Assembly: GCA_028692205.1 (NCBI GenBank)
Contig: JAQUXV010000009.1
Location: 1 to 22,370 of the forward strand
Origin: Eubacteriales bacterium
Lineage (GTDB): Bacteria > Bacillota_A > Clostridia > Christensenellales > Aristaeellaceae
Direction: 5' to 3'
Length of the DNA: 22,370 nucleotides
In this document: positions 14,197 through 20,838 of the stretch, piece by piece
Position numbering within the stretch: the stretch's first letter is position 1
Layout: every line of letters starts with the position of its first letter
The notes under the pieces: generated by a model
What the model saw: the letters and a program-made list of their open reading frames with translations, nothing else
The model's database searches: none
Told to the model about the DNA's origin: nothing
Program-made: the position numbers and the translations under genes

Positions 14197-14216
14197 CATC
14201 AGTTCTCCTATATATC
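14197..14216 (+). repeat. 20-bp direct repeat, copy 2 (immA side of the cargo block)
   Basis: CATCAGTTCTCCTATATATC, one base different from 11505-11524. On the minus strand it reads TATAGGAGAACTGATG, an ideal ribosome site and ATG placed 11 bases after immA's stop. Now it opens only a seven-codon frame. This looks like the former start of the gene that followed immA. Confidence 0.75.
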
Positions 14217-14226
14217 AACCCGGCAA

Positions 14227-14715
14227 TTACATTGCCAGATAATCATTTCTTAGCTCCGGTTTAATCAGCATTTGGTACATAGCCTTAAACGACTTCGGCC
14301 AATATCCTTTTCGCCTGTAATAAGCGATAGCGTCCTTTACAAAGCCTTCGTCCAGATCGAAAACCTCGGCATAATCACCGGCCGTTTTACAGCCGTTAAT
14401 GATTGAGGCGAATGCGAACTTGCATAGAGGGATTAAAAACTCGATCGCCCATGCGCGCCCATAGTTTTCGCTTTTCACCAGTTGAACATTATTCAGCTCC
14501 ACAACGACACCATACGTGGACGCACAATGCCCGATTTCCTCGGCCAACACGGGAATGAACTGTTTATCCGGCAATGAATTCTTCATCAGGATAATCGGCT
14601 GATTATAATAGGCGAAATATAAGCCATCATTTGGAGCGTTATCAGGTATTGTTTCCAGTACGGTTATGCCGCATCTTTCGGCTAAATCCATCAGCCATTC
14701 CCTTTTTGTAAGCAC
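14227..14715 (-). CDS. ImmA/IrrE-family metallopeptidase-like protein
   Basis: This 162-residue protein is of the ImmA/IrrE type, which cleaves the cognate phage or ICE repressor to trigger induction. The zinc motif region reads VLAEEIGHC at 56-64: the usual first His of HExxH is Glu (E59), with E60 and H63 kept, a variant I have seen in phage members. The following RAWAIEFLIPLCKF helix is the family's third-ligand region. The C-terminal helix-rich part (DLDEGFVKDAIAYYRRKGYW) is also typical. The start is GTG at 14715, with GAGGTGA upstream. It lies 29 bases after the repressor gene on the same transcript, the standard immR-immA arrangement. Confidence 0.85.
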   Translation of the reverse strand: MLTKREWLMDLAERCGITVLETIPDNAPNDGLYFAYYNQPIILMKNSLPDKQFIPVLAEEIGHCASTYGVVVELNNVQLVKSENYGRAWAIEFLIPLCKFAFASIINGCKTAGDYAEVFDLDEGFVKDAIAYYRRKGYWPKSFKAMYQMLIKPELRNDYLAM

Positions 14716-14744
14716 AAAATCACCTCAGCTAACAGGTGTAATGA

Positions 14745-15122
14745 TTATGGCCGCCCATGGCGCTTATTATATTCCTCTATGCCTTCTTTCACCTGCCGGG
14801 CGATTTCCCGCTTGAGTTCTTCGGTGACTTCCCCCTCATAGTGTGCGGCAACGGTTGACACCTGAGCTGTCTCGGTATCTTCGTTGAGGATTTCGCGCAT
14901 GGACTTTTCAGGTGTCTTATTTCTTTCTATCGATCTCCCTAGAAGATAATCCGTACTAACTTCTAGTATGTCTGCAATGGATGGCAATAGATCAATAGGA
15001 ATATTTCTTGCTCCCTGTTCATATGAAATCACTGCACGTTCAGTTACATTGAGCATTTCGGCAAAAGCCGCGCGTGATAAGCGCTTTTCTTGCCTGAGTT
15101 CTTTAATTCGAGCGCCTACCAT
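14745..15122 (-). CDS. Phage repressor, XRE-family HTH (CI/ImmR-like)
   Basis: This is a 125-residue protein. Residues 3-60 form an XRE helix-turn-helix (IKELRQEKRLSRAAFAEMLN, VTERAVISYEQGARNIP, LLPSIADILEVSTDYLLGR). The remainder is a charged helical tail with no LexA/CI peptidase domain, so induction should depend on ImmA cleavage rather than RecA. The longer open frame is rejected: the ATG at 15122 has GAGGTGAT upstream and starts the canonical fold. It is divergent from the Cro-like gene, with operator-like palindromes in the shared region. It maintains lysogeny, by family analogy. Confidence 0.9.
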   Translation of the reverse strand: MVGARIKELRQEKRLSRAAFAEMLNVTERAVISYEQGARNIPIDLLPSIADILEVSTDYLLGRSIERNKTPEKSMREILNEDTETAQVSTVAAHYEGEVTEELKREIARQVKEGIEEYNKRHGRP

Positions 15123-15148
15123 ATATATCACCTCTTCTATTGAAGATA

Positions 15149-15161
15149 GCACGAATCGTGC
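15149..15161. promoter_or_regulatory. Operator O1, perfect 13-bp palindrome
   Basis: GCACGAATCGTGC, with two GCACGA half-sites about a single central base, lies 27 bases before the repressor's start codon. Half-site GCACGA recurs in O2, so it is probably a repressor/Cro binding site controlling the leftward promoter. Confidence 0.7.
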
Positions 15162-15195
15162 AACAATAAAAGTCACTTTTAGTGTCAGTTTCTCC

Positions 15196-15224
15196 TTGAC
15201 ATGCAACACCATTCGTGCTACTAT
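15196..15224 (+). promoter_or_regulatory. Early rightward promoter with operator O2 in the spacer
   Basis: TTGACA (15196-15201), 17 bases, TACTAT (15219-15224): a strong sigma-A promoter driving the Cro-like gene at 15266. The spacer holds ACACCATTCGTGC (15206-15218), whose right half equals O1's half-site and whose left half matches 4 of 6. Repressor bound here would block RNA polymerase. Confidence 0.82.
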
Positions 15225-15233
15225 CGTCATGCA

Positions 15234-15248
15234 GACACATATTGTGTC
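15234..15248. promoter_or_regulatory. Inverted repeat near the rightward start point
   Basis: GACACATATTGTGTC has 5-bp arms GACAC/GTGTC around ATATT and falls about where transcription from the early promoter begins. Its arms differ from O1/O2, so it may bind a second protein such as Cro, or be chance in this short AT-rich stretch. Confidence 0.4.
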
Positions 15249-15265
15249 ATATCGGAGGTGATATA

Positions 15266-15511
15266 GTGACACTCAACGAGGCAATAGAACGTAAGGGCCT
15301 AAGTCGAAAAAACCTAGCTATACAGGTTGGAATCGCTTATCGGACAATCAACTCCTACATCTATAAGACCAGACAGCCTCCTCCGAAAATCGCAACCCGT
15401 ATCGGTGAAGTTCTCGGGCTTAGCAAAGATGAGCTATGGGAAATGTTCTACGACAAGGACAGCAAGGAGCAAACCAGTCATGACGAACCCGCAGATTTAC
15501 CTGACCCCTAA
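15266..15511 (+). CDS. Cro-like XRE-family HTH protein (81 aa)
   Basis: This small DNA-binding protein has an XRE helix-turn-helix across most of its length (LNEAIERKGLSRKNLAIQVG, IAYRTINSYIYKTRQPPPKI, ATRIGEVLGLSKDELWEMF). It is the first gene rightward from the immunity region, the position of Cro/early regulators. The start is GTG at 15266, with GGAGGTGAT 7 bases upstream; a longer ATG frame at 15215 would overlap the promoter. It should switch the phage toward lytic expression by competing with the repressor. Its end overlaps the next gene by 32 bases. Confidence 0.85.
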   Translation: MTLNEAIERKGLSRKNLAIQVGIAYRTINSYIYKTRQPPPKIATRIGEVLGLSKDELWEMFYDKDSKEQTSHDEPADLPDP

Positions 15512-15746
15512 GGACGTGGCCGAGCGCCTGCAGATCAGCGACACCGCCGCCCGGAGAGAGATGCGCAAGATGCGGCACAAAGCCATCGGCAAGAACGGTT
15601 ATTCCCTTCGGGTAGCGGAGAAGGATTTCGAGGCTTATATGAACCCCGATCCGCCCATGCCGCGCCCGGAACGGAAGCCCCGAAAAGCTGCCGCGGGAAC
15701 AGCCGACGGGCGCGCAATCCCCTACCGGAAGGCGGGAGGTGAATGA
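15480..15746 (+). CDS. Excisionase-like winged HTH protein (88 aa)
   Basis: This 88-residue protein has an N-terminal MerR/excisionase-type helix-turn-helix (YLTPKDVAERLQISDTAARR, EMRKMRHKAIGKNGYSLRVA, EKDFEAYM). The basic, Pro-rich tail (PPMPRPERKPRK) may contact DNA. Possible roles are excisionase for the integrase or an early regulator; I cannot decide between them. The ATG at 15480 lies inside the end of the Cro-like gene, with AAGGAG 10 bases upstream. Its stop overlaps the next start by four bases (ATGA). Confidence 0.78.
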   Translation: MTNPQIYLTPKDVAERLQISDTAARREMRKMRHKAIGKNGYSLRVAEKDFEAYMNPDPPMPRPERKPRKAAAGTADGRAIPYRKAGGE

Positions 15747-15898
15747 ACATGCTGGAAGCGCTGCGCGCGTACATCCGCAACCGGAAACGGCTCCGCAATT
15801 CCATGCGCGAGCTGGCGCGGAACGGCTACCACTGCATACAGCTTCACGGCGACGTGACGCTTGCGCAAAGGCTGCACACCCGGTTCTTCGGCTATTGA
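15743..15898 (+). CDS. Small basic phage protein (51 aa)
   Basis: This 51-residue, strongly basic helical protein opens MNMLEALRAYIRNRKRLRNS and ends TLAQRLHTRFFGY. Reality is supported by GGGAGGTGA directly before its ATG and by the ATGA overlap with the preceding gene, typical of phage early operons. No known domain is recognised. A DNA- or RNA-binding accessory role is possible from charge alone. Such short genes are easily missed in automatic annotation. Confidence 0.65.
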   Translation: MNMLEALRAYIRNRKRLRNSMRELARNGYHCIQLHGDVTLAQRLHTRFFGY

Positions 15899-15946
15899 CA
15901 CCCCTCCCCTCCACCTAAATTTTAACAGGAAAGGAGCAACGATAAA

Positions 15947-16540
15947 TTGCCTATTTCAACCCCAAACCCCATTGGAAAGTGCCTTCGTGAGGCAAGAAGG
16001 GCAGCCGGATATACCAGCGCCGGACAAGCGGCCGCAAAGGTGTGCCGAAGCCCCGAAACCGTAGGCCGACAGGAACGCGGGGACATCCTGCTGACCGCCG
16101 AGGACGCAATGCACTATGCGGAAGCCTACGGCAGGCCCGACCTGATGCTGCGCTACTGCGACGAGTGCCCCATCCACAAGGCTGTGTACGGCGACGTGCG
16201 AATCCGCGACCGCGACCTTCCGTGGAACGCGATGCGAATTGCTACCCGGCTGCGAAAAAGCGCCTACTACGCCGAACGGATCGAAGCCATATTGGACGAC
16301 GGCGTTGTAGACCAATCCGAAGTACCGGAGCTTATGGAGGTATTCGACTTCCTGAAAGAGCTCGGCGAGGTTGGGCTCGACATGCTCGTCACCAGCATGA
16401 GCCTCGGCATCATAAAGGGTATGAAAAAGGCCGCTCCCGAGGCAACGGGATCGACCGAACGAGCAAAGACCAATCACTGCAAGACAGATCAAATAACTCA
16501 CGTGTATTGTACCACGACCTGCGTGGGCTTGTCAAAGTGA
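15947..16540 (+). CDS. Phage XRE-like regulatory protein (197 aa)
   Basis: Residues 6-60 resemble an XRE helix-turn-helix (IGKCLREARRAAGYTSAGQA, then a recognition part SPETVGRQERGD). A C-x-x-C motif (YCDECPIHKAVYG) and an acidic helical region (ILDDGVVDQSEVPELMEVFD) follow. I recall similar proteins at this place in Firmicutes prophages, with no firm function. The start is TTG at 15947, with AAGGAG 10 bases before. The last about 35 residues (ATGSTERAKTNHCKTDQITH onward) look unlike normal protein, while the next frame there stays open into the ATPase gene, so a frameshift near 16440 is possible. Confidence 0.7.
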   Translation: MPISTPNPIGKCLREARRAAGYTSAGQAAAKVCRSPETVGRQERGDILLTAEDAMHYAEAYGRPDLMLRYCDECPIHKAVYGDVRIRDRDLPWNAMRIATRLRKSAYYAERIEAILDDGVVDQSEVPELMEVFDFLKELGEVGLDMLVTSMSLGIIKGMKKAAPEATGSTERAKTNHCKTDQITHVYCTTTCVGLSK

Positions 16541-16557
16541 AAGAGAGGGATGAACAA

Positions 16558-18528
16558 GTGAATTTATCCATCAAGGCCCTTGAGATAAGCGAGTTCAAGG
16601 GCATCCACCACCTGCTGCTGGAGCTGAACAGCCGGAACGCCGTGATCTCCGGCCGAAACGGCACCGGGAAAACCAGCATCTGCGACGCTTTCCTCTGGCT
16701 GCTGTTTGGCAAAGACAGCGCCGGAAACAAGCCGGACGTAAAGCCCCGCAGCCTGTCGGGCGACCGCGTGGAAGGGCTGGAAAGCAACGTGCGCGCCGTG
16801 CTGACGGCCGACGGGAAAGACATCGAGCTTCGCCGCCAGTGGCACGAGGTATGGAGCAAAGACGCCGCCAGCGGCGAGAAGGTATACAGCCGCGACGAAA
16901 CGCTCTGCTGGATTGACGGCGTGCCGGTAAAGCTGGAAAAGGACTACACCCCCTACGTGCTCGGGCTGGTGGGCGGCGACGAAAACACCTTCAAACTTTT
17001 AACCGACCTCGGCGCTTTCATGCGCCTGCCCTGGGCGGACCGCCGCCGCGAGCTGGTGAAAATCGCCGGCGGCGACCCCGACGCGGAGCTTCGCGCGATG
17101 GAGGAGTTCAAGGCCATCGACGGCATCCTGAAAGGGCAGAGCCCAGAGGATGCCAAACGCCGCCTGATGGACCAGCGCAGAAAGCTGGATACGGAGCTGA
17201 AAACCCTGCCCGCCCGCGTGGACGAGCTGGAAAAAACCTTGCAGCCGGTGACGGAGGAAGAAGTGCAGGCCGCCCGGGAGGCCATCGACCGGTTGAAGGC
17301 GGAAGCCGCCGGAATCGACGCGCAAATGACCGTATCCCCCGAAGCCCTGAAGCACGCCAACGACCTGTTTGCGCGGAAACGCGAGCTGGAAACGCTGCGC
17401 ACCGGGATAGAGCGCGATCTGCGAAAGCCCATCGAGGAGGCGCTTTCCACCGCCGAGGGCAAGCTATCCGCCCTCCACCGGACGGTGGCGGCGCTGGAGA
17501 GCGAACGGCTGTTGAAAGAGGACGAACTTCGGAGGCTTAACGCCTCCCTCGCGCTGCTGAAGGATCAGCGGGAAGCCAAACTGGCCGAGTGGCACAATTT
17601 CGACCAGCTGACCTACCTGCCCCCAGATGTGAACCACAACTGCCCGACCTGCGGGCAGGAACTTCCCGAGGATCAGGTGCAGGCCGTGTACGAAAAGCAC
17701 CGCACGGAATGGGACGCCAAGCGGCTGGCCAGCATGGACGCCATCAAGGCCGAGGGCGTGAAGCTTGCGGAGCGGATTGCCAAAGCGGCGGACGATATCG
17801 CCGCGGCAAAAATCGCGCTGGCTACCACCGAGCAGCAGCGCGCGCACGCTCCCGACGGTCAGGCCAAGCTGGAAGCGGAAATCGCCCGCCTGAAGGCCGC
17901 GCAGCCCAAACCCGAGGACAACGCCGACTGGCAGGCCGCGACGGCCGAAATCGCCACGATCGACGAGGAAATTGCAGCGCAGGGCCGGGACGACCACCGC
18001 GAGGCGCTCAAGGCCCGCAAGGCGGACCTTACAGAAGCCATGAAGCCCCACGAGTTGGTGCTGTCCAAGCTGGAACTGACCGCGAACGTCCGCAAGCGCA
18101 TTGACGAATTGGGCGTTCACAAGCGGGAAATTGGCGCACAGGCTGCCAGTGTGGAAGGCGAGATCGACCTGCTGGCGCGGTATGTGCGCGCACGCTGCGG
18201 CGCGCTGGAGGAGAACATCAACCGCTTGTTCCGCACCGTACGCTGGAAGCTGTTCGACACCGCGAAGAACGGCAGCCTGATCGACTGCTGCGACGCGACG
18301 GTGAACGGCATCGCCTACGCCCCCGCCACGCTGAACACCGGCGCGAGCCGAAACGTGGATATCGAGATTGTGAACGTGCTGAGCCGCACCTATGGCGTAA
18401 CGGCCCCTTGCTTTGTGGACAACGCCGAGAGCATTGATTCCGGTAAAACCGGGTACCCGGGCGGGCAGCGCATTCTGCTGCGTCGAGTAGACGGCCAGGA
18501 CCTGACGCTGGCATTGGAGGATGAATGA
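16558..18528 (+). CDS. SbcC/Rad50-like phage AAA ATPase with zinc-hook motif
   Basis: This 656-residue SMC/Rad50-type ATPase has Walker A GRNGTGKT at 32-39, long coiled coils at about 170-340 and 390-560, and CPTC (Cys362, Cys365) at the tip, matching a Rad50 zinc hook. At the end come the ABC signature region (TLNTGASRNVDIEIVNVLSR) and a Walker B variant PCFVDNAES around D621, with Asn where the catalytic Glu normally sits, a form I have seen in phage members. It probably handles DNA ends during phage recombination, with an MBL-fold nuclease downstream. The GTG at 16558 follows GAGGG by 8 bases; the frame stays open upstream to 16042, but that part is non-coding in character. It heads the recombination module. 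Confidence 0.88.
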   Translation: MNLSIKALEISEFKGIHHLLLELNSRNAVISGRNGTGKTSICDAFLWLLFGKDSAGNKPDVKPRSLSGDRVEGLESNVRAVLTADGKDIELRRQWHEVWSKDAASGEKVYSRDETLCWIDGVPVKLEKDYTPYVLGLVGGDENTFKLLTDLGAFMRLPWADRRRELVKIAGGDPDAELRAMEEFKAIDGILKGQSPEDAKRRLMDQRRKLDTELKTLPARVDELEKTLQPVTEEEVQAAREAIDRLKAEAAGIDAQMTVSPEALKHANDLFARKRELETLRTGIERDLRKPIEEALSTAEGKLSALHRTVAALESERLLKEDELRRLNASLALLKDQREAKLAEWHNFDQLTYLPPDVNHNCPTCGQELPEDQVQAVYEKHRTEWDAKRLASMDAIKAEGVKLAERIAKAADDIAAAKIALATTEQQRAHAPDGQAKLEAEIARLKAAQPKPEDNADWQAATAEIATIDEEIAAQGRDDHREALKARKADLTEAMKPHELVLSKLELTANVRKRIDELGVHKREIGAQAASVEGEIDLLARYVRARCGALEENINRLFRTVRWKLFDTAKNGSLIDCCDATVNGIAYAPATLNTGASRNVDIEIVNVLSRTYGVTAPCFVDNAESIDSGKTGYPGGQRILLRRVDGQDLTLALEDE

Positions 18529-18668
18529 ACAATCCCTATGAAATCGACCTCGGCCCCGAGCTGTATCTGGCGCTCTGGTCCGACCCGAACCGGCCCCCAA
18601 ACGTAACGGTAGCCCAATGGGCGCAGGTATTGCTGAAACGGGCTGTGCGCCCGGCAGAGGAGGAATAA
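18525..18668 (+). CDS. Small phage protein between ATPase and annealase (47 aa)
   Basis: This 47-residue protein opens MNNPYEIDLGPELYLALWSD and continues PPNVTVAQWAQVLLKRA, a short helix-rich fold. Its ATG overlaps the ATPase stop by four bases (ATGA) with GGAGG just upstream, and its own stop lies 3 bases before the annealase ATG, so all three are translationally coupled. No known domain is recognised. Its fixed place suggests a small cofactor of the recombination machinery, but that is inference from position only. Confidence 0.65.
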   Translation: MNNPYEIDLGPELYLALWSDPNRPPNVTVAQWAQVLLKRAVRPAEEE

Positions 18669-18671
18669 ACC

Positions 18672-19385
18672 ATGACACAGGAAGCGGAAAACAAGTTAAT
18701 TGAGTACGAGAGCAACGGACAGAGCATTAAACTCAGCCCCAGCATTGTTCGGCGTTACCTCATCAGCGGAGATGCTACCAATGTTACCGACGAAGAAGTC
18801 ATCATGTACCTGAATCTGTGCCGTTATCAGCGCCTAAATCCCTTTTTACGAGAGGCATATTGCATTAAATACGGGCGCGAGCCCGCCACGATGGTTGTTG
18901 GCAAGGGAACGTATGAAAAACGTGCCGCGCGCAACAAGCTTTATGGAGGGTTCGAAGCCGGCGTAATCGTTACCCGTGACGACAAGCTGGATCATCGTGT
19001 CGGCTCGCTGGTATTAGACGGAGAGACGCTTGTTGGCGGATGGGCGCGCGTGCATGTGAAGGGGTACGACGTACCGGTTGAGAGTGCTGTATCCTTCAGT
19101 GAATATGCAGGGCGAAAGAGCAATGGAGATCTGAACGGACAGTGGACCCGTAAACCGGGAACCATGATTCGCAAAGTAGCTTTGGTTCAAGCACTACGTG
19201 AGGCATTTCCCGAAGATCTGGAAGGATTGCCCTATGCAGAGGAGGAGATGGACCTGAAAGATCGACCCGGTTCAACGGACATTCCCGTATCTGGAGAATC
19301 ATTAGAGCTTCCTCCGGAGATGCTAGAGATTAATCAGTCCGCGAAACAGGATGAGCCGGTAGCATTCAAAAAGGAGCCGTTTTGA
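18672..19385 (+). CDS. bet: Phage recombination protein Bet/RecT (single-strand annealing protein)
   Basis: This 237-residue single-strand annealing protein is of the Redbeta/RecT superfamily. It binds and anneals complementary DNA strands in phage recombination and repair. Recognition: MYLNLCRYQRLNPFLREAYC followed by IKYGREPATMVVGKGTYEKR near residues 45-85, the strand region VGGWARVHVKGYDVP, and the C-terminal core TRKPGTMIRKVALVQALREA. The length suits the family (about 200-270). The ATG at 18672 uses AGGAGGAA at the end of the 47-residue gene. Its TGA overlaps the next ATG by one base. No lambda Exo- or RecE-type exonuclease is adjacent. Confidence 0.9.
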   Translation: MTQEAENKLIEYESNGQSIKLSPSIVRRYLISGDATNVTDEEVIMYLNLCRYQRLNPFLREAYCIKYGREPATMVVGKGTYEKRAARNKLYGGFEAGVIVTRDDKLDHRVGSLVLDGETLVGGWARVHVKGYDVPVESAVSFSEYAGRKSNGDLNGQWTRKPGTMIRKVALVQALREAFPEDLEGLPYAEEEMDLKDRPGSTDIPVSGESLELPPEMLEINQSAKQDEPVAFKKEPF

Positions 19386-20101
19386 TGCACCTGACCGTGC
19401 TGGGTACCGGGAGCAGCGGCAACTGCTACGTGCTGCGTAACGAGAAGGGCCAGATGCTCCTGCTGGACGCCGGGGTGAAAGCCGAAACGATCAAAAGGAA
19501 CATCGGCTACGACCTCGCTAGCGTGGTCGGCTGCCTGATTACCCACGAGCACAAAGACCATTGCCGGGCGGTGAAGGAGCTGGGCAGGCTCGGGGTTCCC
19601 CTGTACGGCACCAATGGAACGCGCGAGGCGCTGCCGTGGCTGGAACGACCGGGAAAGCCCCTGTCGCCGTGGCGGCTCGGCGACTACCTCGTGATGGATT
19701 TCCCGGTAATCCACGATGCCGCCGAACCCTGCGGGTGGCTGGTTACCAACCTTTCCACCGGGGAGCGTATGATCTACGCCACGGACACCGCCGGGCTGAA
19801 ATACCGGTTTCCCCACATCCATTACTGGCTGATCGAGTGCAACCATCTGGAGGAACGCCTGCCCCTGCTCCCCGCCGCGCGGAGCAACCGGCTGGCGCAA
19901 ACCCACATGAGTCTGGAAAAGCTGGGCGCCATCTTCCGGGCCAACGACCTGAGCGACTGCAGGCGCATCATCCTGTGCCACATGAGCCGGGAAAACGGCG
20001 ACGCCCGGCTGATGGAGCAGCACATCCGGTACTGGACGCAAAAAGACACCCACATGGCTATGGCGGGCGACGAATACACGCTGAGCCTTGAACCGTTTTG
20101 A
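19385..20101 (+). CDS. MBL-fold metallohydrolase, YycJ/WalJ-like
   Basis: This is a 238-residue metallo-beta-lactamase-fold hydrolase. Metal ligands are H54, H56, D58 and H59 in THEHKDH, with the opening LTVLGTGSSGNCYVL and LLLDAG strands, a later YATDTAG (Asp ligand) and a final CHMSRENGD. The SGSSGNCY-type start is that of the YycJ/WalJ group, one member of which is a 5'-3' exonuclease. Here it sits directly after the annealase, where phages normally encode an exonuclease, so a DNA-end-resecting role is likely. The ATG at 19385 (AAGGAG upstream) is preferred over the TTG one codon earlier; it overlaps bet by one base. Confidence 0.88.
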   Translation: MHLTVLGTGSSGNCYVLRNEKGQMLLLDAGVKAETIKRNIGYDLASVVGCLITHEHKDHCRAVKELGRLGVPLYGTNGTREALPWLERPGKPLSPWRLGDYLVMDFPVIHDAAEPCGWLVTNLSTGERMIYATDTAGLKYRFPHIHYWLIECNHLEERLPLLPAARSNRLAQTHMSLEKLGAIFRANDLSDCRRIILCHMSRENGDARLMEQHIRYWTQKDTHMAMAGDEYTLSLEPF

Positions 20102-20115
20102 AAGGAGAGTTCCCT

Positions 20116-20439
20116 ATGAAATCTACAGGCGTTGTGCGCGCCCTGGACAACCTCGGCCGCGTCGTGATCCCGAAGGAACTGCGTGACGTGTTCAACATTC
20201 ACGCCACCGATTCCGTGGAGATATACACAGAAGGCGACCAAATCATCCTGCGCAAATACGCGCCGGGCTGCGTGTTCTGCGGCGAGGCGGCGAACACCGA
20301 GATGCTACATGGCAAGCGGGTGTGCCGCAAGTGCATGAGGGAAGCCGCTGATTGTCTGGAATCCCGCGTTCAGGAAGCCTTGACGGATTCTGTTATGGAA
20401 AGTCACGGGGACGGAACGACCGGCACAGAAGGGAGGTGA
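20116..20439 (+). CDS. AbrB-type DNA-binding protein with C-terminal zinc ribbon (107 aa)
   Basis: Residues 1-48 are an AbrB/SpoVT swapped-hairpin DNA-binding domain (VVRALDNLGRVVIPKELRD, then SVEIYTEGDQIILRK). Residues 53-76 hold CVFCGEAA and CRKC, a four-Cys zinc ribbon. The last 30 residues are polar. Such AbrB-ribbon proteins are common in Clostridia phages and probably regulate phage or host transition-state genes. The ATG at 20116 follows AAAGGAG; an earlier in-frame codon overlapping the MBL gene is less likely. GGGAGGTGA at its end serves the next gene. Confidence 0.87.
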   Translation: MKSTGVVRALDNLGRVVIPKELRDVFNIHATDSVEIYTEGDQIILRKYAPGCVFCGEAANTEMLHGKRVCRKCMREAADCLESRVQEALTDSVMESHGDGTTGTEGR

Positions 20440-20444
20440 AATAA

Positions 20445-20819
20445 ATGCGTGAGATCAAGAAATTGGACGATCTGATGGACGGCGCCGTTACCGAGCGCTT
20501 TGAGGATGCGCTCAAACAGGTATGGGAAAACGTGTTCAACCCGAACACCGACGCCAAGGCTTCCCGCGAAGTATCGTTGGTGTTTAAGTTCACTCCCAAC
20601 GAAAACCGCGATGCCGCAGGATTGAAAGCCGACGTCAAAATGAAGCTGGCTCCGCCGATGGCGCTGCTGCAGACCGTGCTGCTGGAGAAGCACGACGACG
20701 GTAGCATCGTCGCTCTGGAACGCTCTAACCAGGTAAACGGCCAGCTCGACATGGCCGGAGACGAAACCAAACTGAAGCGCGCGGAGTTCGGCAATGTAGT
20801 CGAATTCGGGCGCAAATAG
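20445..20819 (+). CDS. Phage protein of the 'replication terminator protein' type (124 aa)
   Basis: This is a 124-residue soluble protein. IKKLDDLMDGAVTERFEDAL, then PNTDAKASREVSLVFKFTPN and DVKMKLAPPMALLQTVLLEK, is a pattern I associate with a Firmicutes phage family often labelled 'replication terminator protein'. That label is probably inherited by annotation transfer, and I know of no direct proof. It sits between the recombination genes and the DUF2303 gene, its usual company. GGGAGGTGA precedes the ATG at 20445. The role is open; single-strand DNA handling is a possibility from position only. Confidence 0.7.
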   Translation: MREIKKLDDLMDGAVTERFEDALKQVWENVFNPNTDAKASREVSLVFKFTPNENRDAAGLKADVKMKLAPPMALLQTVLLEKHDDGSIVALERSNQVNGQLDMAGDETKLKRAEFGNVVEFGRK

Positions 20820-20838
20820 CAACAGGAGGTATCTGCAC

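Noticed and set aside
16042..16557. 172-codon N-terminal extension of the ATPase
   Set aside because: It overlaps the HTH gene in another frame and is Arg-rich. The GTG at 16558 has a good ribosome site and begins the normal ATPase N-terminus.
17464..18678. 404-codon minus-strand frame opposite the ATPase
   Set aside because: It is a GC-skew shadow of a clear coiled-coil ATPase gene, with no motifs and no ribosome site.
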